From positions 62,001-126,000 of the forward strand of contig PTKS01000004.1 in assembly GCA_002937855.1 (NCBI GenBank): a stretch of 64,000 nucleotides of DNA, read 5' to 3'. Below are positions 37,612-45,691 of the stretch, one piece after another. Each line of letters starts with the position of its first letter. The first letter of the stretch is position 1. A program made the translations under genes and the position numbers. The stretch comes from Alphaproteobacteria bacterium MarineAlpha5_Bin12 (GTDB lineage: Bacteria > Pseudomonadota > Alphaproteobacteria > HIMB59 > GCA-002718135). The notes under the pieces were generated by a model that saw nothing but the letters and a program-made list of their open reading frames with translations, did no database searches and was not told where the DNA came from.

Positions 37612-38529
37612 TTAAGTTGTTACAGGCATTCTTTTTTTCCTTGCGCCTAGTCCATGAAATATAACTGCTAAAGTTACTACTCCCCCTCCAATTATAGTAG
37701 TAAAACTTGGGACTTCATTTATACCTAAAATAGGTATCCAAACCCATAAAATTCCGCCGACGACTTCCATTAATGAAAGTAAAGCTAATTCTGCCGCTGG
37801 CATATACTTAGCACCTAAACTATAGAGTATAAGTCCTGATGCAACAAATGAACCATGAAGTAAACTTAAATATACATTTATAGTTGGAATTGAAAAAGAA
37901 ACTGATTTAAAATTTATAATTATAAGCGAAAAGATTGAACAAAATATACCTGCCATAACTACTGTAGTAAATTTTGGTGTTTCAGGTTTCCATCTTATTG
38001 TTACTGTATAAACAGCAAATCCTGTTGCAGATAAAAAACCTAGTAAAGCTCCTAATGCTGATCCGCCTATTGAGTCATTAATAATCATTATTGCTACCCC
38101 AACAAAAGCTATGATCATTGCAATTAGTGTACTGAACCTTAGTTTCTCTCCTATTGCAAAGTATCCAACTACTGCAGCTATAAATGGCATAGCTGCTAAC
38201 ATGAATAATGTTACAGCTGCTGTTGTCATTGTAATTGAAAAAATAAATCCCATAAAAGCAGTAGCTAAACAAATGCCTCCAAAAATGCCTGAGAGGCCTA
38301 TTTTATAAAAATTCTTATAAAAATTATATCCTTCCTTTATGAATAAATATGAACACAAAATAGTAGCAATAGATATACCTCTATAGAAAAGATATTGAGG
38401 TTGGTATTGATTTGCATCGACCATATAGCGAACAATAATTGCCCCAAAACTCCACAACAACCCAGCAAAGAAAACCAGAAAAAAACCTTTTATGTAATGT
38501 TTGTCAATATTTCTAATAAAACTATTCAT
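37612..38529 (-). CDS. EamA/DMT superfamily transporter
   Basis: 305 residues with ten predicted membrane helices in two EamA repeats (GLLWSFGAIIVRY in the first, LGFLSATGFAVYTVTIRW in the second). Drug/metabolite transporters usually export amino acids or other metabolites. Its ATG overlaps the stop of the small lipoprotein gene (ATGA), so it is the last gene of the MotA-like/OmpA-like operon. Substrate unknown. Confidence 0.87.
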   Translation of the reverse strand: MNSFIRNIDKHYIKGFFLVFFAGLLWSFGAIIVRYMVDANQYQPQYLFYRGISIATILCSYLFIKEGYNFYKNFYKIGLSGIFGGICLATAFMGFIFSITMTTAAVTLFMLAAMPFIAAVVGYFAIGEKLRFSTLIAMIIAFVGVAIMIINDSIGGSALGALLGFLSATGFAVYTVTIRWKPETPKFTTVVMAGIFCSIFSLIIINFKSVSFSIPTINVYLSLLHGSFVASGLILYSLGAKYMPAAELALLSLMEVVGGILWVWIPILGINEVPSFTTIIGGGVVTLAVIFHGLGARKKRMPVTT

Positions 38530-38672
38530 TTAGATATTTCAATACCTGTTTTTTTTGAAGTTGTAATCTTAAAATTTGCAACATTATTATTACCAATTTT
38601 ATTCGATGTTTTTAGACTACAAGAATGCAAAAGAAAATTAATACAAATTAAAATAACCACTAATTTGTGCAT
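38526..38672 (-). CDS. Very small lipoprotein (48 residues), unrecognised
   Basis: ATG at 38672, four bases downstream of the OmpA-like gene's stop; TGA at 38526-38528 overlaps the ATG of the DMT transporter. The protein starts MHKLVVILICINFLLHSC: basic start, hydrophobic core, then a near-lipobox L-H-S-C with Cys18 as lipidation site. The remaining 30 residues are polar (lysine/asparagine/threonine) without cysteine. It fits exactly between two coupled genes, which argues that it is real. The -2 histidine is unusual for a lipobox. No family recognised; an outer-membrane or periplasm-facing accessory of the MotA/OmpA pair is a guess. Confidence 0.6.
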   Translation of the reverse strand: MHKLVVILICINFLLHSCSLKTSNKIGNNNVANFKITTSKKTGIEISK

Positions 38673-38676
38673 AATT

Positions 38677-40116
38677 TTATCTTGAGGTTAATTTTAGTTC
38701 AATGCGCCTGTTTTGCTTAAGATCATCTATGGAACTCCCAGATGAAATTGGGTGAAATTCTCCATATCCCGCTGCAGCAAGTTGAGCGGGATCAAAACCT
38801 ACTTGAATCAAAAGTTTAAGAACTGAGTTGGCTCTTGCCGTAGATAACTCCCAATTTGATGGGTAAAGGTAAGTACTTATAGGGATGTTATCAGTGTGAC
38901 CCTCCACTTGAACAATCCAATCAATATCATTAGGTATTTGATCAGTTATTGATTTCAATGTCTCAGCAATTTTGATCATATTATTTTTTCCTTCTTCCTG
39001 TAAATTTGCTGAACCTGAATCAAATAAAAGCTCAGACTCAAAAATAAATCTATCGCCTACAACTCTAATATCTTCTCGACTTCCTAAAATTTCTTTTAAA
39101 CGTCCAAAAAATTCAGACCTGTATTGCTGTAATTCTAAAACTTGACTAGTAAGGGCTTTGTTTAATTTTTCTCCTAAAACTTCAATTCTTAACTCTTTTG
39201 TAAGTCTATCTCTCTCACTAGCTTCCAAGGCAGCATTAAGAATTTCAATTTCATCATTAATTTTACCTATTTGTTCTGAGAGTGAAGCTACTTGTTCAAG
39301 AGCGCTGACTACACTGGTTTCCTTTTCGGTAATTAATAATTGAGACTCTTCAGCCTCTTGATTAAGTAATTGTATTTCAGCTTTTTGTTTTTCGCTTTCT
39401 TCATCAGATAAAGCTAAAATATCGTTTAATTTTAGTATTTTTTCTCTTAAAGAAAAAATTGTATTATCCTTTTCTACTAATGATTCATTAAGATTTGATA
39501 GTTGAATATTTTTATTTTCTATTTCTTGAAGTCTAGTTTTTAGATCTTGATCTTTTATATCAAGTTCTTTATTTAACTGCAGAAGCTCAGAATTTAAATT
39601 TGTTAACTGATTATTCAAATTTTTTAACTCTAAATTAACATTTTTCAATTGGTCAACCCTTGAGGCCAAAGCCATATTTATTCTTTCCCCTAAATTAGCA
39701 GTATCAATTTCATTAATAGTAATTCCTTCATACTTTTCTAGAGCCATCGCAACAATTTGAAGTTCATCTCTTAATTTACCTATTTGTCCTGATAATTCAA
39801 AAATTGCTAGATTTCTTTTTTCTAATAAAGTGCCTGATTCTTGAAGTTCATCAGTTAATATGATGTTTTTTTGCACTTCTGTTTCCAAGTTTTCTTCTGT
39901 ACTAGTAAGAATTTTGGAAAGTTCTGTAATTTTTAATCTTAATTCTGCTAAAGCCTTATCTCTTCCAACTACTGCATCACTCAAATAAAATTGAGATACA
40001 GTAAATACCATTAAAATAAATATAATAACTATTAATAATGTGGCTAAAATATCAACAAAACCTGGCCAAATGTTGGGTGAGTCATAAATTCTTTTTTTAA
40101 TTGAGTATGAGCTCAT
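38677..40116 (-). CDS. MotB/OmpA-domain envelope protein with long coiled coil
   Basis: 479 residues: one membrane segment at about residues 20-45 with an acidic D22 in WPGFVDILATLL, placed like the proton-carrying aspartate of MotB/TolR; about 280 residues of heptad-rich coiled coil; then an OmpA-type peptidoglycan-binding domain from about residue 350 (VEGHTDNIPI, NWELSTARANSVL, GYGEFHP, NRRIELKL). Expected to anchor a proton-driven inner-membrane complex to the cell wall. Pairs with the upstream MotA-like gene (seven-base gap). Confidence 0.85.
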   Translation of the reverse strand: MSSYSIKKRIYDSPNIWPGFVDILATLLIVIIFILMVFTVSQFYLSDAVVGRDKALAELRLKITELSKILTSTEENLETEVQKNIILTDELQESGTLLEKRNLAIFELSGQIGKLRDELQIVAMALEKYEGITINEIDTANLGERINMALASRVDQLKNVNLELKNLNNQLTNLNSELLQLNKELDIKDQDLKTRLQEIENKNIQLSNLNESLVEKDNTIFSLREKILKLNDILALSDEESEKQKAEIQLLNQEAEESQLLITEKETSVVSALEQVASLSEQIGKINDEIEILNAALEASERDRLTKELRIEVLGEKLNKALTSQVLELQQYRSEFFGRLKEILGSREDIRVVGDRFIFESELLFDSGSANLQEEGKNNMIKIAETLKSITDQIPNDIDWIVQVEGHTDNIPISTYLYPSNWELSTARANSVLKLLIQVGFDPAQLAAAGYGEFHPISSGSSIDDLKQNRRIELKLTSR

Positions 40117-40123
40117 AAAATAT

Positions 40124-41176
40124 TTATTTTGATTTCTTATTCAATGTGATTAACTTTTGAATTCCTGCATCAAGATTTTTAAGATGTTTTTTACTTACTG
40201 CATCCATAACCCCTTCTTGTGTAAGCTTAGTAGTTAATTGCAACATACTAGCCTGGGTATTAAGCTGTGTAGTTAAAAAATTAGATAATTTTTTATCTTG
40301 ATCTTGAATTGAATTAGTCAGTTTATCTAAATTATTTGATAATTCTTTTATATAATTAAATATTTGATCTTGGTTTTGAGATGATTCCTGCAAAACATAA
40401 GTTAAATTTCCTAGATTATCATATAATTTCTGTATAGCTTCAGTAGTATGGGTATCTACATTTGAACTATCTGATTGTAAGTGAGCAGTAGAATTATTCC
40501 TCATAAATTTTTCAATATTCTGAAGAAATATTGATTGGCATTGGCCCATTTGTAAATCTACAAATCCGAGAATTAAAGATCCAGCTAAACCAAATAGAGA
40601 AGAGCTAAAAGCGGTACTCATTCCTTTTAGGGGTTCATTTAAACCTTGTTTTAAACTATCAAAAAAATTTAACATGTTTGAATCATTTACAGCCAAAGAA
40701 GCTATGACATCTCCCACTGATCCAATAGTGTTAAGAAGTCCCCAAAAAGTTCCTAATAATCCTAAAAATATTAAAAGGCCTACCAAATATTTTGATGTTT
40801 CTCTTATAGTAGCTAGTCTAATATCAATTTCTTCCAGAGTTTTATCTATTCCTGATGAAATAAATGTATACCGCTCTCCATGTTGATACAATTCCTTACC
40901 TAACATTTTGATAAATGTGGAATTCATTTTAAGCAATTTTGGAGTGATTACCTTCTTAGAAAATTTATTTAGAATTTTAGTATCACCATCTAGATTAATA
41001 ATATGTAAGATTGAGTAAATTAATCCAAAAAAAAGAGCAATTATTATTGAACTATTAATATATATATTTGAAAGAAATGAATTTTTTAAAAAAGGGTAAA
41101 GGTATATTGCAATTAAAGCTATACCTATTAAAAAAATAGACACCCTTACAATAAAATAGTTAAGTGAATTTTTCAT
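40124..41176 (-). CDS. MotA/TolQ/ExbB family proton-channel protein
   Basis: 350 residues with N-terminal hydrophobic helices, then the MotA/ExbB signature segments GLLGTFWGLLNTIGSVG and GMSTAFSSSLFGLAGSLILG, and a C-terminal cytoplasmic helical tail of about 120 residues. With the OmpA-domain partner it should form a MotAB/TolQR-like ion-driven machine. No flagellar genes are nearby, so a cell-envelope role is more likely. First gene of a four-gene run ending in the DMT transporter. Confidence 0.83.
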   Translation of the reverse strand: MKNSLNYFIVRVSIFLIGIALIAIYLYPFLKNSFLSNIYINSSIIIALFFGLIYSILHIINLDGDTKILNKFSKKVITPKLLKMNSTFIKMLGKELYQHGERYTFISSGIDKTLEEIDIRLATIRETSKYLVGLLIFLGLLGTFWGLLNTIGSVGDVIASLAVNDSNMLNFFDSLKQGLNEPLKGMSTAFSSSLFGLAGSLILGFVDLQMGQCQSIFLQNIEKFMRNNSTAHLQSDSSNVDTHTTEAIQKLYDNLGNLTYVLQESSQNQDQIFNYIKELSNNLDKLTNSIQDQDKKLSNFLTTQLNTQASMLQLTTKLTQEGVMDAVSKKHLKNLDAGIQKLITLNKKSK

Positions 41177-41253
41177 TTATTTGTTAACTTACAATGATAC
41201 TTTTTTTTAAACACTTCAAGAAATATACTCTTAAAATATGGAAAAAAAATGAA

Positions 41254-42438
41254 TTAATTGTATATATAGTTTCTTGTAAAGGGGAGATTATCTAGGTTTT
41301 TTGTTATTTGAATTTGAAATACTTGGTTTCCTAGATTTCTAAAAGAATATTCACTTGATAAAAGATAAAATTCCCACATCCTACAAAATTTTTCATCTAA
41401 AATCTTAGAAATTTTTTCTCTATTTCTATTGAAATTTATTCTCCAATTTTTTAAAGTTGTAGCATAATGTAATTGTAAGAATTCAATATCATTTATCCAT
41501 AGTTTATTTTTTTCAATAACTGGGACTATATCTGATAAAGAAGGTATATAGCCTCCAGGAAAAATATATTTTTTTATCCATGGATTTGTCTTGGACGGAG
41601 GATGCATTGTACCTATAGTATGTAAGACGCAAACACCTTCATCATTTAACAAATCATATATTTTTTTAAAAAATTTTTGATATTCTTTTTTTCCAACATG
41701 TTCGAACATACCTACAGAAATTATTCTATCAAATTTTTCATTTAAATTTCTATAATCAATTAGATCAAAATCTACTTTAGAATCTAAACTTAATTCTTTG
41801 GCTCTTTTTTTTGAGGTTACGTATTGATTATCGGAAAGTGTTACACCTTTTACATATGCACCTGTATCTTTTGCAATCTGAAGTGCCATCCCCCCCCAAC
41901 CACTTCCGATATCTAGAACTTTCATATTATTTTTATTTATATTTAGCTTTTTAATCAAATGATTTTTTTTATCTATTTGAGCTTGATCCAAACTTATATT
42001 TTCATTGTGAAAATAAGCGCAAGAATACTGCATATCTTTATCTAAAAAAAGTTTATAAATTTCTTCATTGATATCATAATGATGAGAAACATTTTTCTTA
42101 GATATATCTTGGAGATTTCTTCCTTGGAAAAACTCTGCAAATAAATTAATAAGATCTAAAATGTGATGTGTAAAATCTTTTACAATGTAATTGTAATTTT
42201 TTGAAACTATATTTATAAATGTCTCTAGATCTCCATTTTCAATTGTTATATCCCCATCAACATATGCTTCGCCTAAATAAAGTTCAGGATTTAAATATAA
42301 TTTTTTTTTAATATCCTTTTTGTGAAACCTTATTGATGTAAATGGTTCAGAATTTCCAAAGATATATTTTTTCCCATCATAATCAATAACCTCAAGTGTG
42401 CCATATTTAAATGTTTTTTCTAAAAATTTCTTAAACAT
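41254..42438 (-). CDS. cfa: Cyclopropane-fatty-acyl-phospholipid synthase
   Basis: 394 residues. The S-adenosylmethionine motif VLDIGSGWGGMALQIA, preceded by MQYSCAYF and followed by ISVGMFEHVGKKEY and FPGGYIPSLSD, matches Cfa. It methylenates cis double bonds of membrane phospholipid acyl chains, usually under stress or in stationary phase. Single gene with short flanking spacers. Related mycolic-acid-type methyltransferases are a less likely alternative. Confidence 0.93.
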   Translation of the reverse strand: MFKKFLEKTFKYGTLEVIDYDGKKYIFGNSEPFTSIRFHKKDIKKKLYLNPELYLGEAYVDGDITIENGDLETFINIVSKNYNYIVKDFTHHILDLINLFAEFFQGRNLQDISKKNVSHHYDINEEIYKLFLDKDMQYSCAYFHNENISLDQAQIDKKNHLIKKLNINKNNMKVLDIGSGWGGMALQIAKDTGAYVKGVTLSDNQYVTSKKRAKELSLDSKVDFDLIDYRNLNEKFDRIISVGMFEHVGKKEYQKFFKKIYDLLNDEGVCVLHTIGTMHPPSKTNPWIKKYIFPGGYIPSLSDIVPVIEKNKLWINDIEFLQLHYATTLKNWRINFNRNREKISKILDEKFCRMWEFYLLSSEYSFRNLGNQVFQIQITKNLDNLPFTRNYIYN

Positions 42439-42502
42439 ATTTATTTTTTACAAAAAAATTTAAATTTTAAAAGAAAAATATAGTTAGAAATATATAGTTT
42501 TT

Positions 42503-42724
42503 TTAGGCTGCAATTTTTCTTGGCTTATTATCCCTTGATTTTTTGAGTTCTTTCTCATCTATGTATGCAATATTACAATGTTCCTTACAATATGGCTTGT
42601 TTTCAAAAGGTTTTTCACCACAAAAATGAAATTCTTTTTCTTGTGGATCACCATATGGCCACTGACAGCTTGTGAAAGTGTGCGTCACTTTGTTTTGCAA
42701 TATAAAATTTTTAATTGTTTTCAT
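42503..42724 (-). CDS. GcrA C-terminal-domain-only protein
   Basis: 73 residues from the ATG at 42724 (the frame is open to 42826 but that part looks non-coding). It contains the conserved GcrA C-terminal pattern CQWPYGDP...FHFCGEKP...PYCKEHCNIAY with cysteines and a histidine, and ends in a basic tail. The N-terminal DNA-binding domain of GcrA (a cell-cycle regulator that binds sigma70 and methylated promoters in alphaproteobacteria) is absent. No sign of it is seen in the 150 bases upstream. It may be a truncated or specialised sigma-factor-binding protein. Confidence 0.7.
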   Translation of the reverse strand: MKTIKNFILQNKVTHTFTSCQWPYGDPQEKEFHFCGEKPFENKPYCKEHCNIAYIDEKELKKSRDNKPRKIAA

Positions 42725-42876
42725 TTTTTTTAGATATTTAAGAGGTTGATTTCTATAACATAAAATAATAATTTTCAAGAAAACTAATAAAATCAATCTT
42801 TTAGTATCTATTTTTGAAACAAACACTATATTTAGTATTAAATTTTAGTTAAAAAAACGAATCGAAATTAGTTAAA

Positions 42877-43332
42877 TTAAAATATTTTACATTTTGTTAT
42901 ATAATTTTGATGATATTCCTCAGCATCATAAAAAGTTTTAGCCTCTGATAATTCAGTAACAATATTTGAAATACTTTGTTTTATATTTTTCATAGAATTT
43001 ATGGCTATTTTCTGCTGATTTTCATCACAATAAAATATTGCAGATCTATATTGAGTTCCAATATCTGGCCCTTGTCTATTCAATTGAGTTGGATCGTGAC
43101 ATTTCCAAAAATAACTAAGTATTTCCTCATAATTAATAATTTTTTCATCAAAGTTTATAAGAATACATTCTGCATGACCAGTTAAGCCACTACAAACTTG
43201 CTCATATGAAGGATTATCTGTATTTCCTCCAGAATAACCAACTTTTGTTGATTTAACTCCATTTATTTTTGAAAAATAATCCTGAACTCCCCAAAAACAA
43301 CCAGCTGCTAGTATTGCTATAGAATATTTCAT
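42877..43332 (-). CDS. msrA: Peptide methionine sulfoxide reductase MsrA
   Basis: 151 residues with the catalytic GCFWG motif at residues 11-15 and the family segments VGYSGGNTDNPSYEQVCSG and HDPTQLNRQGPDIGTQYRS. Reduces methionine S-sulfoxide in proteins; cytoplasmic. Divergent from the second cold-shock gene. Slightly short at the C-terminus compared with many MsrA proteins. Confidence 0.95.
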   Translation of the reverse strand: MKYSIAILAAGCFWGVQDYFSKINGVKSTKVGYSGGNTDNPSYEQVCSGLTGHAECILINFDEKIINYEEILSYFWKCHDPTQLNRQGPDIGTQYRSAIFYCDENQQKIAINSMKNIKQSISNIVTELSEAKTFYDAEEYHQNYITKCKIF

Positions 43333-43445
43333 AATATTATTAATAATTAGTATAATTGGTATAATTTACAAGCAATTCCTTGACCATAAAACTAAAAAAT
43401 AATAAAGCTTACTTTTTTAATAATTAATTAAGATTGGATATATAA

Positions 43446-43682
43446 ATGAGCACAGGAAAAGTTAAATGGTACAATGCCAGAAAAGGTTTTGGTTTTATTG
43501 AACAAAGTGATGGTGGAAAAGATATTTTTGTTCACGCAAGTGCAGTTAAAGACGCTGGATTAAGAAGACTTGAAGAAAATCAAGAAATTACATTTGACGT
43601 TGAGGACAGTCCTAAGGGTCCAAATGCAATAAATTTAAAAGTGCAAAATAGTTCTGAAAATAAAGAATCTTCTGAAGAATAA
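43446..43682 (+). CDS. Cold-shock domain protein (second copy)
   Basis: 78 residues with RNP1 in KWYNARKGFGFI and RNP2 in DIFVHASAV, plus an acidic/serine-rich tail (SSENKESSEE). Likely RNA chaperone; longer than the copy at 16998-17201. Its transcript probably ends at the hairpin overlapping the downstream convergent gene. Confidence 0.94.
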   Translation: MSTGKVKWYNARKGFGFIEQSDGGKDIFVHASAVKDAGLRRLEENQEITFDVEDSPKGPNAINLKVQNSSENKESSEE

Positions 43683-43690
43683 TCTTTGGT

Positions 43691-43720
43691 AAAAAAAGTT
43701 TAAGTTTTTAAACCTTTTTT
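43691..43720. terminator. Bidirectional intrinsic terminator after the cold-shock gene
   Basis: GTTTAA (43698-43703) pairs with TTAAAC (43708-43713) around a GTTT loop, flanked by A7 on the left and T6 on the right, so it can end both the + strand cold-shock transcript and the - strand secreted-protein transcript. The - strand stop codon lies inside it. Confidence 0.55.
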
Positions 43721-44023
43721 ATAAGGCTTTACTAGTTTTCTACAAACAAAAGTAAGGCTGATTGTATCCATTGTATTATCAAAAACTTGATATTCTTGAC
43801 ATTCATAAACTACTTTATTTTTTTGAAGTACTGTAACAAAAAACAAATATAGATTGCCCATTTCATCTTTGAAGTTAGTCATGTCATAACCTTTAACTTC
43901 AAATCCTTGATTAATTAAATCTACATATGTCTCTCCAGTATCTTGCCACTGATCATTATCTACTTCAGAATAAGCATGGCTAGCAAATAGAAATACTAAT
44001 GAGAATAAAATTACCTTTATCAT
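43700..44023 (-). CDS. Small secreted protein of unknown function
   Basis: 107 residues with a signal peptide (IKVILFSLVFLFASHAYS, cleavage near residue 19) and a mature part of about 88 residues. It has two cysteines (YECQEY and LTFVCRKL) that could form a disulfide and a basic C-terminus. No family recognised. Monocistronic, convergent with the cold-shock gene and 47 bases downstream of the peroxiredoxin gene in the same direction. Confidence 0.7.
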   Translation of the reverse strand: MIKVILFSLVFLFASHAYSEVDNDQWQDTGETYVDLINQGFEVKGYDMTNFKDEMGNLYLFFVTVLQKNKVVYECQEYQVFDNTMDTISLTFVCRKLVKPYKKGLKT

Positions 44024-44070
44024 TATTTTTTAATATAATACTTTAATATAATAAATTCCAGTCAAATATT

Positions 44071-44628
44071 TTAATTTTGTTTTTTTAACCAACTTATTAT
44101 TTCTTGAATATGTTTTTCAGGCTTTAAAATAGGATAAAAAACTTTTTTAATTATACTATTATCCACTACTAAAGTTATCCTTTTAATGTAATCTTTATTA
44201 TCAACATTAAATAAAGGTAAATTTAAACATTTTGCTAAAATTAAATTACAATCACTTAAAATGTCATGATTAATTTTAAGTCTTTTTGTCATTTCTTCTA
44301 TTTCAGATATTGACTGAGTAGTAATACCAATAGGCAAAGAATTAAGTTTTATAAGTTCTTCATAATTATCTCTAATAGTACTATTTTCAATTGTACATCC
44401 TTTAGCTCCAGGAATTTTATTCCAATTTTTAGGTAATGATTTATCTGGTCTTCCTGTCATTGGATAACAATATATTACAATTTTAAAAGACTCTTTTCTT
44501 CTTAACTGCACATATTCTCCATTTGATGATTGTAAAGAAATATCTGGAATTTCTAAATTTGTTAATTTTTCAGGTATTTTTTTATCTTCTAGAGATCTTT
44601 TTGACTTATTTTGAATATTTTCAATCAA
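44071..44628 (-). CDS. Peroxiredoxin-like thioredoxin-fold protein
   Basis: 185 residues of the AhpC/TSA-like group. The BCP-like core is split: YPMTGRP followed after a short insertion by PGAKGCT, with C78 as the likely peroxidatic cysteine, then RDNYEEL. The usual nearby resolving cysteine (C+5) is replaced by S83, suggesting a one-cysteine mechanism or a resolving residue elsewhere. Thought to reduce peroxides in the cytoplasm. Confidence 0.78.
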   Translation of the reverse strand: MIENIQNKSKRSLEDKKIPEKLTNLEIPDISLQSSNGEYVQLRRKESFKIVIYCYPMTGRPDKSLPKNWNKIPGAKGCTIENSTIRDNYEELIKLNSLPIGITTQSISEIEEMTKRLKINHDILSDCNLILAKCLNLPLFNVDNKDYIKRITLVVDNSIIKKVFYPILKPEKHIQEIISWLKKQN

Positions 44629-44738
44629 TTTTATTCTTACTATCCTATGAAAAAGTTATTTAATTGTTAGATCTTATAACTACTAATATGTCATAAAATA
44701 TATTAAATATAATTAATATATATTATAAGTAAATAACT

Positions 44739-45674
44739 ATGAATAAATATAGACCAATAGAAGGTATGACAGTTCCTCGCTTTGCTGATATAGCAACTTT
44801 TTTTCGCCTTCCAATTGAAAAAGATCCAGAGAAAGTTGACATTGGTATAATTGGGGTGCCTTGGGATGCAGGTACAACTAATAGAGCTGGAGCAAGACAT
44901 GGTCCAAGAGAGGTAAGAAATGCGTCTTCTCTAGTTAGATTATACCACCCAGTCTCCCTAAAAAGTCCCTATGATGTAAAAAAAGTAGCAGATTTAGGAG
45001 ATTGTCCAGTTAATCCTGCAGATTTACAAGACACTTTAAAAAAAATACAAATTTATTACGAAAATATTGTTAAAAAAAATACATTACCAATTTCAATAGG
45101 GGGAGATCATCTAGTTTCCTTACCTATTTTAAGAGCACTAGGAAAAAACAAACCCCTAGCAATGTTTCTTTTTGATTCACATACAGATACTTGGGATACT
45201 TATTTTGGTGGTTTTAAATACACTCATGGGACTCCTTTTAGACGAGCTATAGAAGAGAATTTAATTGATCCAAAAAAAATTGTAATGCTAGGTATTAGAG
45301 GAGCTTTATATGACCCTAAAGATCTTGATTGGGCAAAGGAACAAGGAATTACTATTATAACTATTGATGAATATCAAAAGATGGGTTTGAAAGAAACTAC
45401 ACAAATGATTAATAACATAATTGGAGATTCAGAAACTTATCTGACATTTGATATTGATGGTATTGATCCAACATTTGCGCCAGGAACTGGTACTCCAGAA
45501 GTTGGAGGTTTTACTGTAAGAGAGTCTCAAAATATTCTACGTGAACTTAATTCTATAAATTTTATTGGCGCTGATTTAGTTGAAGTATCGCCACCTTTTG
45601 ACTTAAATAATCAAACATCATTAATTGCAGCTAATATAGCTTTTGAAATTTTATGTTTAATTTCCAAAGTTTAG
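44739..45674 (+). CDS. Ureohydrolase of the guanidinobutyrase/guanidinopropionase type
   Basis: 311 residues of the arginase/agmatinase fold. Manganese ligands appear in GGDHLVSLP, DSHTDTWD and DIDGIDPTFAPGTGTPE. The N-terminus (PRFADIATFFRLP), GVPWDAGTTNRAGARHGPR and YTHGTPFRRAIEE follow the GbuA/GpuA pattern more closely than agmatinase as I recall it, so a guanidino acid is the likelier substrate, releasing urea. Converges on the Pot-like importer genes, which could supply the substrate; that link is inference. Confidence 0.78.
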   Translation: MNKYRPIEGMTVPRFADIATFFRLPIEKDPEKVDIGIIGVPWDAGTTNRAGARHGPREVRNASSLVRLYHPVSLKSPYDVKKVADLGDCPVNPADLQDTLKKIQIYYENIVKKNTLPISIGGDHLVSLPILRALGKNKPLAMFLFDSHTDTWDTYFGGFKYTHGTPFRRAIEENLIDPKKIVMLGIRGALYDPKDLDWAKEQGITIITIDEYQKMGLKETTQMINNIIGDSETYLTFDIDGIDPTFAPGTGTPEVGGFTVRESQNILRELNSINFIGADLVEVSPPFDLNNQTSLIAANIAFEILCLISKV

Positions 45675-45691
45675 ATAAACCCAAGTAAGTA

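Noticed and set aside
38395..38685. + strand open frame of about 96 codons
   Set aside because: Antisense to the DMT transporter start and the small lipoprotein, which have better signals and fit the operon.
38677..41176. A Zorya-like anti-phage system (MotA-like plus OmpA/MotB-like pair)
   Set aside because: No ZorC, ZorD or ZorE homologue (helicase, nuclease) is nearby; the neighbours are a lipoprotein, a DMT transporter and cfa. The pair looks like a housekeeping envelope complex.
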